DNA of 10,939 bases, taken from Candidatus Trichofilum aggregatum. GTDB lineage: Bacteria > Chloroflexota > Anaerolineae > Promineifilales > Promineifilaceae. The stretch covers positions 1 to 10,939 of the forward strand of contig JADJUV010000036.1 of the NCBI GenBank assembly GCA_016716885.1, given 5' to 3'. Shown here piece after piece: positions 1-7,363 of the stretch (the first letter of the stretch is position 1; each line of letters opens with the position of its first letter). The notes beneath the pieces are model-generated. The model had not been told where the DNA came from. It searched no databases and saw nothing but the letters and a program-made list of their open reading frames with translations. The translations under genes and the position numbers were made by a program.

Positions 1-160
1 TATCTCCGACTGTCCCCCAAAGATTATGCCCTCTGGTATGGAAAATGGATGGTCGCCGCTCGTTGAAGCCCCTGCTTTTTTACAGCCTGCGCCGCTTTAA
101 GACGTTGCCCTTTGGCCGCCTGAATAGCCTGGTAGCGGATTTGCGCCAGGTTATTTTTGA
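1..160 (+). other. PqqD-like N-terminal domain of the M50 peptidase (fragment)
   Basis: Frame 1 reads 'YLRLSPKDYALWYGK' and frame 3 from 45 reads 'MDGRRSLKPLLFYSLRRF' and then 'FGRLNSLVADLRQ'. The pattern L-S-P-x-D-x-x-L-W followed by (M/L)DG-x-x-(S/T) and a second helix is typical of PqqD-like winged-helix domains that precede bacterial M50 membrane peptidases. One frame change is needed near the A run at 41-44. Confidence 0.6.
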
Positions 161-481
161 AGACTCCCCAGGTCAGGTGCTTGAACGAATCAGCCAGAAT
201 TACACGCCTGCGCCCAGCGGAAAACCGCGGCCGCCACTTTATAAAATAACGCTTTTTCCACAGTGAATGGAGCACCGCCAGGCTTGATCCCTTCTTTACC
301 AACTCTACCAGGCCGTCGGCTGGCTCTTCCACCCGTTGAGCCAATGGCCCAATCGGGTTGTGGGTAGTCATTGGTTTTATCCTGTATGGCCGCTTGTTCA
401 TCCAGGCTGAACCGTTTATGCCTGAGCAGGTGAGACCGGGTTGGGCGTGGGCGCGGCGCCGGGTTACTCGCCCCTTCCAAC

Positions 482-870
482 CTCATCGTCATCTTCATTA
501 GGAACTGGCCCACGGCCTGATAAACTAACATTTGGGTCAGAGAATGTGATCAGACAGTTTGCTGCTTTATTGGGGATTTCCGGCCTTTTTGTGGATACAC
601 GAGACATCTGGCTGTCCTTACCCGCCCGCAGCCGCCTCGCCGTTTCCTGGGCTGGGCCTGCGTATTCCGGGTTGTTCGTCGGGCCACGCTGGATTTGCCT
701 CACCTGCTGGAATTCCTGTTTCCGCCAGCACCCAAACCATTGCCGCCAACTTTTTCTACCAGATGGGGTTTCTGGCCTTTCTCAGCGTGTTCATCAATCT
801 GAACCCCTTGCTGGAGCTGGACGGGTATTTTATTTTGATGGATTGGCTGGATATGCCCGGTTTGCGGCCG
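482..870 (+). other. M50 peptidase catalytic core (zinc motif and LDG motif)
   Basis: Frame 2 reads 'LIVIFI' (482-499), then two bases (AG), then frame 1 reads 'ELAHGL' (502-519); the natural form would be LIVIFI-H-ELAHGL. After a degraded stretch, frame 3 reads 'FVDTRDIWLSLPARSRLAVSWAGP', the usual membrane-helix region after HExxH. Frame 1 then gives 'FFYQMGFLAFLSVFINL' and 'NPLLELDGYFILMDWLDMPG', where Asp 820-822 would be the third zinc ligand. The pieces keep the family's order and approximate spacing. Confidence 0.7.
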
Positions 871-2340
871 CGGGCCTTCCACTTCATCCAGCACGAATTA
901 TGGGGCAAGCTCAAACCCCATCTCACCGCCCGCCGTTTCTGGACTTCCCTGAGCCGCCGGGCGCATCTTCACCCTGTTTGGTCTGGCAGCCCTGGTTTAC
1001 TCCACCTACGCCCTGCTGTTTGTCCCGCCTGGCATTCGGCAGACCCGCCTCCGGGCGCTGGTGACCAGCCTCTGGCTCGACTATGGCCTGGTTGTGCCGA
1101 CCCGATCGTGCTGGGCATCGCCATGCGACCGTCATCCCGGCTTGTACTACCTGTTTCTGCTAGCCTGGAACCAGATTCAGCATGGGTCGAGTGGTTGTCC
1201 CACCAAGAACTGCTGGGACGCGTGGAAATCCTGGCCTTGCTGCTCGTGGGGCCCCTGTTGTTGATCAGCGCGGCCGCGTTTCCTGGAATGCCCCGTTTGT
1301 CTTGCGGATCATCACCTGGCTGGTGCACGTGGGCGCCGTCATCACCATGGTCCAGGTGGCCGCCAATGGCCGGCAGCCGCTTCAATGGGTTATGTGGTCG
1401 CTGGCGGGGGATGGCCTGCCTGACGCTGGCCCAACTGGCCCCGGAAACACCCTGTGGTGGGGGCTGTGGCTGGAGTTCGCGGCCGCGTGTTCTCGCCAGC
1501 GGCCTCATCGCCTGGTTCACCGTGCGCCCGGCCCAATGGCAAACCGGCGACCGGGTGGGCTGGATCATCGTTTTGCTCCTCAGCCTGGCAACTGGCCTAC
1601 TCCTGCCCCGCCTTAGCCCCCAAGCAACTACCCTCGCCTGGGTTTTTTCGGCCTTCATCCAGATGGTTACCACCATCAGCCTGATGGCGTTGGTCGCCCT
1701 GCTGATCAATTTCCGCCCCTCCCGCCTGGTTGCCCTGGACGTTTTACGCCGTGGCGCTACTCAGTTGCCCTGGTTGTACCATTTCCCCTGCTCGATTTAG
1801 TCATCGCCCTGCTCTGGCTCTATGCCACTGGCCTCTACCTTCTGCTGGGGCGCACTTACCGAATTTGACCGGCACACGCTCGTCACCGAAGATAGTTTGA
1901 GCGAACGTGAGCGGTTAGCCCATGGCTTTAACCATTTTTTGCAGGGCATGTTCCGGGTTTACGAGCCGATTTTTGGTGGCCGCCGCCTGGATGAAATTCA
2001 GGCCCAGGTGGTGGCTCTACAACATAATCGCCAACTCGAAGATGACAACGCCCTGTTTGCCCTGGCTTGATTTTGCCGCACGGCGCTGCTGTTAGTCGTT
2101 GACCGGCTGGACGATCTGGCCGGGACGCCGTTCACGGCGCGGGTGGGGGCAGGCGGCTTGTGACAGTTTGCCCTGGCTGGAAGCCGAAACCCTGGTGCGC
2201 CAAGTGTGTTGTCCCAGATTGGCTTAGGCGAAACATTGACCCCGCACCTTTGATACCACCCATGACAGCCGGGCCGACCTGTTCCGGCAGGCTGACCTGT
2301 TCGCCGGGTTTGACGACCGGGGATTGAGACGCTCATTCAG

Positions 2341-2990
2341 GTGGCGCAACTGTTCCGGGCGCGGCCGCGGACCACCCTGGCCGAACAAAACCAGGATGCC
2401 ACCCACTTTTATCTCATCGAGTCGGGGGAAGTAGGGGTTTACCGTGAGGGTGAATATGTGGCTTTGATAACCGCCGGGGGGTACATCGGGGAAAAAGCCT
2501 TGCTCGACACAGGCGTCTACTCAGCCACCTACCGTGCCCTGTCCGAGGTCACGGCCCTGACCATTGCCCGTGATCAGTTTGACCCCCTGCTCCGGGCTGA
2601 TACCACCCTGGCATCTCAGGTGAGTGCGGGGGCGGAGACTCGTCAGTTGCTCCGGCGTATGCCTTTGTTCCGCACGCTGAGTCCGCAGGAGTTGATGATG
2701 GTGGATAGACGGTTGCGGCTGCTGACGGTCACCCCTGGAAACTGATTGTGCGCCAGGGCAACACCGCACCGACCTCTACATCATCCAGGCGGGCGGTAGA
2801 AACGGTGCGCCGGGGGTTGGATGGGGCTTGGTGGTGCAAAAAGTTGGGGCCGGGCGAGCATTTTGGTGATTACGCCCTCTTTGCCGACACCCCTACGAAG
2901 CCACCTACCGCGCCGCCACCGAAGTCACCCTGCTCCGCCTGGACGAACCCACCTTGACAGCCTGTGGCCCGCAGTGCCGAGTTATCCCAT
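2341..2990 (+). other. Two tandem cyclic-nucleotide-binding (CAP-ED) domains
   Basis: Domain 1 (2341-about 2620) reads 'LAEQNQDATHFYLIESGEV', 'GVYREGEYVALITAGGYIGE' and 'KALLDTGVYSATYRALSEV', matching the cNMP-binding order: beta roll, G-E-x-x-G-E-like turn, hydrophobic core. Domain 2 (about 2640-2990) starts 'RRMPLFRTLSPQEL' and continues over frames as 'IVRQGQHRTDLYIIQAG', 'KLGPGEHFGDYALFADTP' and 'ATEVTLLRLDEPTF'. Neither shows the classic phosphate-binding Arg in a PRxA loop: domain 1 has 'TGVYSATYRA' and domain 2 'TPYEATYRA'. Ligand binding is therefore doubtful, and the domains may be structural or bind another ligand. They sit at the C-terminus of the M50 protein. Confidence 0.75.
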
Positions 2991-3098
2991 TACGTAGAGC
3001 AGATTGGTAGCGGCCGCATGTTGAACACCGCCGCCGCTTGGGGCTGACGGGGCTGGTGAGTTAAAGAGTGCCAGCCTTAGCCCCGACAGTGCTCCCAC

Positions 3099-4484
3099 CT
3101 ATTCGCCTCGGTCATGGACAAAAACATCCGAATAACCATTCGTATCTACATTGACTAAATTGCTGGCCAAAGAATAAAACGCTATGTAACGGCCATCAGC
3201 CGAAATGGAAGACCCATATGAGTTGCTATTCCCTGTATTCCGTTAAAAGAGATAGAGACGCGACTGGTCTGCCCTGTCTGTCGGTCATGGATGAAAACAT
3301 CCGCGTAACCGCCGGTGTCATTCTCAACCAAGTTGTTAGCATTAGAATAAAAGGTTATATAACGATTATCAGCCGAAATGGAAGGCCAATATGAATCGTT
3401 ATTCCCCTGTACTCCGTTTGAAGCGATAGAGATACGAATGGTCTCGCCTGTCTGTTGGTCATGTAGGAAGACATCCCAATAGCTATAGATCTCGCCGCTG
3501 ACCAGGTTAGTGGCCAAAGAGCCATAGGTCACGTAACGTCCATCAGTCGAAATGGAAGGCCAATACGAATCATTATTGCCTTGTGCGCCGTTTGAAGCGA
3601 TAGAGACACGAGTGGTCTGTTCTGTCTGTCGATCATGGACGAACACATCAGCGAAGTCATTGATGTCACCGCTGACCAGATTATTGGCCCACGAAGCATA
3701 GGCCACATAACGACCGTCTGCTGAAATAGAAGAGGAAAACGAATGATTATTTCCTTGTGTCCCGTTAGAAGCAACCGAGATGCGCTTAGTTTTTCCTGTC
3801 TGCCGATCATGAACAAAGACATCCGAAAAGCCATTCGTGTCGCCGCTGACCAGGTTGCTGGCATCAGAAAAAAAGGCTACATAACGACCGTCAGTGGAAA
3901 ATGCACCCAAATACGAAGGACCATTTCCTTGTGTTCCGTTAGAAGCGACAGACACACGAGAAGTTTGTCCTGTTTGTCGATCATGAACGAACACATCCAA
4001 AGTGTTATTCGTGTCGTTACTAGCTAGATTACCGGCCCAAGAATAAAAGCCACATAACGACCATCGGCAGAAATAGCAGGAGTTTTGGATCAATTATTTC
4101 CCTCTGTTCCGTCGGAAGCGAGAGAGACACGGCTGGTTTGTCCGGTTTGCCGATCATGAACAAACACATCTTGGGTGTTGTTTGTGTCGTTACTGACGAG
4201 ATTGCTGGCCCAAGAATCAAAGGCCACGTAACGACCATCAGCGGAAATAGAAGGCGACCTGGAATCTTCGTCCCCTGAGTTCCATCATCGGCGAGGGAAA
4301 CAAGGTTAATTGTAAAGTCAAAAGGTCTCCTAATAAGTGGCAAGTATACTTGTTCATTACTCACTCGTTCGTTAGTAGCCTCAACGGGTCTTCGGCTTGC
4401 GGTCGGTTGGAACAGGATGCCCGGTAAAATCAGGTATATAGCCAGTACTCCTAAACCCATACGTATCTGCTTTGATTGATTCAT
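3099..4484 (-). pseudogene. Secreted seven-bladed beta-propeller (PD40/TolB-like repeats), frame-disrupted
   Basis: Starts at ATG 4484-4482 behind a good Shine-Dalgarno and ends at TAG 3101-3099. The N-terminus has an uncleaved or cleaved signal segment ('MGLGVLAIYLILPGILF') and then 'VYLPLIRR', common in secreted Chloroflexota proteins. Seven repeats of about 59 residues (177 bp) follow, each like 'SADGRYVAFxSxASNLVS', 'DTNxxxDVFVHDRQTGQT', 'SRVSxASNGTQGNN'. These resemble PD40/TolB propeller repeats, usually protein- or polymer-binding scaffolds outside the cell; no enzyme motif is visible. Disruptions lie at run-length positions: CCCC 4272-4275, an in-frame TGA at 4092-4090 where sister repeats have Asp, AAAA 4045-4048, and CCC 3231-3233. 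Restoring one base at each of the three runs rejoins the frames. The GC content (about 43-46% by eye) is lower than in flanking genes. It is convergent with the M50 gene. Confidence 0.82.
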
Positions 4485-4493
4485 AATATTTTT

Positions 4494-4500
4494 CCACCTT
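4494..4500 (-). promoter_or_regulatory. Ribosome binding site of the beta-propeller gene
   Basis: On the minus strand AAGGTGG lies nine bases before ATG 4484-4482. This supports that start over any internal methionine and shows that the hydrophobic N-terminus is translated. Confidence 0.7.
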
Positions 4501-4788
4501 GTCCAGCAATCTGAGGAATCTGTGCTCTATACTTTTAATTATTACCTTTGCGGAGCGCAATCGTACCTTCCAATTTCATCAATTATTTCATGGGAAGAGG
4601 TAGGAGATCGGCCACATGTTGTCACCCCACACATCTGGTGCCATAGTTAGCCCCTTGTTTGAGGATGGCCTGGGAAAATTATACGTTACCGGTAAGGGGA
4701 ATACGACGCGGCCGCGTACCTCGACAACATCCCCGTGCGTTTAAGCAGATTTTCCTTATCATCCCGCCACTTCTGTAGAGGCTTGTGT

Positions 4789-4794
4789 TACAAT
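4789..4794 (+). promoter_or_regulatory. Candidate -10 box for a leaderless UPF0175 transcript
   Basis: TACAAT ends seven bases before the ATG at 4802, and there is no purine-rich Shine-Dalgarno between them. If it is used, transcription would begin at or next to the start codon, giving a leaderless mRNA. No clear -35 box is visible at the usual spacing, so this is a weak call. Confidence 0.35.
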
Positions 4795-4801
4795 TAACGC
4801 C

Positions 4802-5101
4802 ATGACAACCAACAGCCCTACCCATACCCATCGCCTGACGATAGACTATCCAGACGAACTGCTTTGGGCTTTACAACAAGAGCCAGAGGAGTTCGCTACG
4901 CAAGCACGTCTACTCCTAGCCATAAAGCTGTATGAAACAGGCAAGTTGACAACTGGGCTGGCGGCAAAATTAGCAGGTGTGTCCCGCAATAGTTTTTTTA
5001 TCCTGTTAGGTCAATATGGCCTGTCTCCTTTCGGTGAAACCCCCGATGAGCTAGAGGAAGACTTACTGAATGCCCACCGTGCCGCCCGTCATTCTCAATA
5101 A
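4802..5101 (+). CDS. UPF0175 family protein, antitoxin-like
   Basis: A 99-residue protein with the UPF0175 pattern: 'TIDYPDELLWAL', then 'PEEFATQARLLLAIKLYETG' (the hallmark A-x-K-L-Y-E-x-G), then a helix-turn-helix-like stretch 'TGLAAKLAGVSRNSFFILLG' and the tail 'YGLSPFGETPDELEEDLLNA'. Family members are small presumed DNA-binding proteins that often precede DUF3368 PIN-like genes and are treated as antitoxins; that role is inferred from family context. It overlaps the next gene by 32 bases, so the two are surely cotranscribed and probably coupled. No Shine-Dalgarno is visible; a TACAAT box seven bases upstream suggests a leaderless message. Base composition is lower in GC than the downstream genes, fitting a mobile accessory module. 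Confidence 0.9.
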   Translation: MTTNSPTHTHRLTIDYPDELLWALQQEPEEFATQARLLLAIKLYETGKLTTGLAAKLAGVSRNSFFILLGQYGLSPFGETPDELEEDLLNAHRAARHSQ

Positions 5102-5564
5102 TACACCCCTGGTTGCTTTGTGGATGCTCCAAAAATGGGATTTGCTAAGAGATTTATTTGGCGATGTTTTAATTCCTGTTGCTGTTGAAGCAGAATTTCT
5201 GGCTACTCATTCGACGCCACGAAGGCAAGATTTAGCTAACACTCCTTGGATTCAGACAACATCATTGGTCAACCCAAGACATGCCCGTTCCTATACGGGA
5301 TTAGATAAGGGTGAAGCGGAAGTGCTTGCGTTGGCTACGGAACGCGCAGCACGGCTTGTTGTCATTGATGAGCGTAAGGGACGACAATATGCTCGACATC
5401 TGGGCCTACCGGTCACCGGCACCCTGGGAATATTACTTTTGGCGAAACAACAACAGATGATTCCTTCAGTTGCTCTGTTGATTCAACAATTAGAGAAGGC
5501 TGGTTTATATCTTGCCCCGAAATTAGTTGATCAAGTTTTAGAAATGGCTCAAGAAAATAGATAA
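5070..5564 (+). CDS. DUF3368 PIN-like domain protein, toxin candidate
   Basis: A 164-residue protein of normal DUF3368 length. The N-terminus 'VILNNTPLVALWMLQKWDLL' matches the family's first acidic/polar motif, with Asn where many PIN domains have Asp. 'LFGDVLIPVAVEAEFLA' follows, then 'DKGEAEVLALA' (conserved G-E-A-E), then 'VIDERKGRQYARHLGLPVTG' with the conserved Asp-x-x-x-x-R, and 'TLGILLLAKQQQMIPSV'. PIN-like proteins of this kind are predicted metal-dependent RNases and pair with UPF0175 proteins; activity here is inferred. The start at 5070 lies inside the upstream gene (32-base overlap). A later in-frame ATG at 5124 would cut off the first motif, so the upstream start is preferred. 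A six-base gap leads to the next gene. Confidence 0.9.
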   Translation: MPTVPPVILNNTPLVALWMLQKWDLLRDLFGDVLIPVAVEAEFLATHSTPRRQDLANTPWIQTTSLVNPRHARSYTGLDKGEAEVLALATERAARLVVIDERKGRQYARHLGLPVTGTLGILLLAKQQQMIPSVALLIQQLEKAGLYLAPKLVDQVLEMAQENR

Positions 5565-5570
5565 CTGGTT

Positions 5571-6434
5571 ATGCCCAATCAACCCATCAATCAAGACACC
5601 GTTTTTAACGAAATCTGGCCCACCGTGACGGCCCTGCTGAAAGCTACCGTCGCCCAGGATGAAAAAACCATCCAGAAGATGCTGGTCGCCAGTGGCAACG
5701 CGGCCGCGCTCCTCTCTCTCTTTGGCCCCGTGGCCCTGGATGTGATCCTCAAAACGGTTTATGACCGGGACAACGCCACCCTCACCTACGCCGTCCAGAC
5801 CGATAAAGGGCGGCATGTGTACATTGAGTACGCCTGGCCCGACACCACCCAGGACAATGAGGTCAGCGAAGATGATTTTGCCTACGTGCGTCTGCGCCGT
5901 CAGGGCGAAAAATGGCGCATCCTGGACACCTACCCTGGCCGCATTGACACCCCCATGACGCCGCCCCGCGCCAGAGGCATTTTGCTAGACAACGAACTGA
6001 TCAAATCGGGGCAGGGTGTGCCTTCCGATCCGTGGGTTTTGCCCCTGGCTTTGTTGGCCGGGGCGATTCGTTTGCCCCTGCGGGAAGCGGGGCTGGCTGA
6101 TGAGGTAGAGCGGTTGTTACTGCCCACCTTGCAGGGTCAGGGTCACGGCGTGTTTGCCCTGGTGAATGCCCGGCGGCTGTGGCGGGATTTCCGGGCCAAA
6201 GCCAAACCGGTGATTGATGTGCCGCTGGCCTGGGCCGCCGTGGTCGAGTTCCTCATTGCTGACCAGGAGATGGTGCAGACAAGTGAAGCGGAGGTCGCGG
6301 CCGCGTACCAGATTAACCCCGTCGCCTTTAGCCAACGGGTGGCCCAGGTAAAAAAAGCCCTCAAAATTGCCGAGAAAGGGCTGGATCAGCGGTACACCTC
6401 ACTGTGGGTGACACCGGTTGAGGTAGCAAAATGA
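5571..6434 (+). CDS. Uncharacterised 287-residue protein: NTF2-like N-terminus, HTH-like C-terminus
   Basis: I do not recognise a named family. Residues about 5-125 look NTF2-like: helices ('TVTALLKATVAQDEKTIQKM') and then strands ('ATLTYAVQTDKGRHVYIEYA', 'DFAYVRLRRQGEKWRILDTY'), a common ligand or interaction fold. The middle (about 150-210) is helical, with 'ARRLWRDFRAKAKP'. The C-terminus (about 215-275) reads 'PLAWAAVVEFLIADQEMVQT', 'SEAEVAAAYQINPVAFSQRV' and 'AQVKKALKIA', similar to the cyclin-like/helix-turn-helix ends found in some SEC-C-type proteins ('sqkevA..Ygvs..tvs.r'). No signal peptide or membrane helix is seen, so it is cytoplasmic. It sits six bases after the DUF3368 gene and overlaps the next gene by ATGA, so it is in the same operon. 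Codon use is GC-rich, unlike the two preceding genes, so it is probably native DNA abutting an acquired module. Two GCGGCCGC octamers are read as Ala-Ala-Ala. Confidence 0.75.
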   Translation: MPNQPINQDTVFNEIWPTVTALLKATVAQDEKTIQKMLVASGNAAALLSLFGPVALDVILKTVYDRDNATLTYAVQTDKGRHVYIEYAWPDTTQDNEVSEDDFAYVRLRRQGEKWRILDTYPGRIDTPMTPPRARGILLDNELIKSGQGVPSDPWVLPLALLAGAIRLPLREAGLADEVERLLLPTLQGQGHGVFALVNARRLWRDFRAKAKPVIDVPLAWAAVVEFLIADQEMVQTSEAEVAAAYQINPVAFSQRVAQVKKALKIAEKGLDQRYTSLWVTPVEVAK

Positions 6435-7363
6435 GACAACACGAACAAGGAACGTCAGAAAGAATGAAAATAAACCGCAGATTTCGCCGATTAAGGCCGA
6501 TTTTCAATTCTTTATCCGTGTTTCTACCTATCCGTGTTCCTTCCATCCGTGGTTATATTCACTGGCGGAATCTGCTCCTTTTACTCCTTTTATTTTGCCA
6601 GGCCTGTAGCACCAACGCGGCCGCACCCACCCTCGCGCCTACCGCCGAAATAGCTCTCAGCGCGGCCGCCGTTCAGTCCACGTCCACCCTACCCGCCCCC
6701 CACACACTCGCCGCCCTGATTCCCACGGAACCAGCCGCCACCACCGCCGCGAATCCCACCGCCGCCCCGGCCGAAATTGCGCCCGATGCTACCGCCAGCC
6801 TGCCCACGGCCGAACCCCCGGTGGCCTTCAATGGCAAAAACGAGGATGGCACCTTTTTCCGCGGCCGCGCCGATGCCCCCGTCACCCTCATTGATTATTC
6901 TGACTTCCTTTGAGGCAGTTGCCGCACCTACGTGTTAGGGGCAGAACCAGAAATCATTGACACCTATGTCAATAGCGGTCAGGTTAAAATTATCTTTTGG
7001 CATGTGTTGGATCATGCCACGGCCAGCCTGAACAGCCACGCGGCCGCGGACTGTATCGGCCAACAAAGTGTGGACGCCTATTGGCTGATCCATGACCAGT
7101 TCTTTGCCGACCAGAATGAGTTGTGGGATGCAGACCGAGATTATTTTGTCAACGCGGCCGCGACAGTCGGCGTCGATCAATCCACCTTTGAGCAGTGCTA
7201 CGACAGCGGGGTAGGTCAGGCCAACGTCACCCGACTGGATGCCATTCGTCGCCAACAAGGCATTCTCACCCGCCCCACCTTTGATATCAACGGTACGCTC
7301 CTGTTTGGGGCACAACGGTTCGCCGTCTTTGCTGAAGCCATCGAAGCCGCTCTGGGCCAATGA
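6431..7363 (+). CDS. DsbA-like thioredoxin-fold lipoprotein with in-frame TGA at the active-site cysteine (selenoprotein candidate)
   Basis: Read through TGA 6911-6913 the frame encodes 310 residues. After a basic N-terminus comes a hydrophobic run and a possible lipid-attachment Cys59 ('LLLLLLLFCQAC'), then an Ala/Pro/Thr-rich linker (60-140), then the thioredoxin fold: 'DAPVTLIDYSDFL', TGA (codon 161), 'GSCRTYVLGAEPEIIDTYV', 'SGQVKIIFWHVLDHA', and near the end 'ILTRPTFDINGTLLFG' containing a cis-Pro-like 'RPTF'. Family members have C-x-x-C here; TGA replaces the first Cys and Cys164 is kept. It would act outside the membrane as a thiol-disulfide oxidoreductase. There is ATGA overlap with the upstream gene. 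A second start, ATG 6464, has a better Shine-Dalgarno (AAGGAA at 6447-6452). Both starts include a dispersed repeat in the N-terminus. Alternatives are a nonsense mutation or a base-call error at one position. Confidence 0.82.
6473..6560. repeat. Dispersed 'AACCGCAGATTT' repeat fused into the start of the DsbA-like gene
   Basis: AACCGCAGATTT at 6473-6484, then GCCGATTAAG and GGCCGATTTTC, followed by TATCCGTGTT at 6513-6522 and again at 6529-6538, then ATCCGTGGTT. The same AACCGCAGATTT word begins the intergenic repeat at 7523-7534, and the related ATCGGCGTTAATCTGCGG stands at its far end. These words are typical of short intergenic repeats spread through environmental genomes. Here the repeat is translated as residues about 15-45. 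Confidence 0.6.
6924..6942 (+). promoter_or_regulatory. SECIS-like stem-loop downstream of the in-frame TGA
   Basis: Bases 6924-6930 pair with 6936-6942 (six pairs with one internal A-G mismatch at 6926/6940) around the five-base loop CGUGU (6931-6935). Seventeen bases separate the TGA from the loop. The described bacterial SECIS pattern asks for a small apical loop with a G among its first two bases, about 16-37 bases after UGA, and this hairpin fits. Bacterial SECIS models are loose, so this is supporting evidence only. Confidence 0.4.

Larger units (their letters stand above)
1..3064 (+). pseudogene. M50-type membrane zinc metallopeptidase with cNMP-binding domains, 5'-partial and multiply frameshifted
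   Basis: The gene starts upstream of the window and ends at TAA 3062-3064. Reading across frames gives, in order: a PqqD-like segment (about 1-160, 'LRLSPKDYALW' then 'MDGRRSLK'); a membrane segment (364-405, 'VVIGFILYGRLFIQAEP'); the metallopeptidase core with 'ELAHGL' at 502-519 and 'NPLLELDGYF' at 802-831; further hydrophobic segments to about 1850; and two cyclic-nucleotide-binding domains (2341-2990). HExxH plus a downstream LDG aspartate is the M50/site-2-protease signature for intramembrane zinc proteolysis. The first His of HExxH is not readable: the bases before Glu 502-504 are ATT-AG. Frames change at least a dozen times while residue similarity stays high, so this is either a recent pseudogene or poor consensus sequence. 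The C-terminus reads 'ELSHYVEQIGSGRMLNT' and then, after one missing C, 'RRRLGLTGLVS'. Family assignment is by motif recognition only. Confidence 0.72.
4485..4801. other. Gene-free region between divergent transcription units
   Basis: No convincing coding region lies in these 317 bases. The region holds the leader of the beta-propeller gene on the left, and on the right the promoter of the UPF0175/DUF3368 unit. Two palindromes are close together: TTACCGGTAA at 4686-4695 and ACGCGGCCGCGT at 4706-4717, about 85-115 bases upstream of the antitoxin-like gene. The first could be an operator; the second is an instance of the iterated GCGGCCGC octamer. Confidence 0.5.

Noticed and set aside
969..1709. 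Long minus-strand open frame opposite the M50 gene (246 residues)
   Set aside because: It is the antisense shadow of GC-rich membrane-helix codons; the translation is low-complexity Arg/Pro/Gly-rich, while the plus strand gives recognisable M50 segments.
3065..3098. Terminator between the convergent M50 and propeller genes
   Set aside because: The 34-base gap has no clear inverted repeat or T run.
4090..4092. In-frame TGA in the beta-propeller gene as a second selenocysteine site
   Set aside because: Sister repeats have Asp (GAT) here, not Cys, and AATAATTGATCC differs from the expected AATAATGATTCC only by two run-length changes.
3130..4260. Regular 177-base spacing resembling a CRISPR or other DNA repeat array
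   Set aside because: The period is a multiple of three, the repeats are diverged at the DNA level but conserved as protein blades, and there are no unique spacers.
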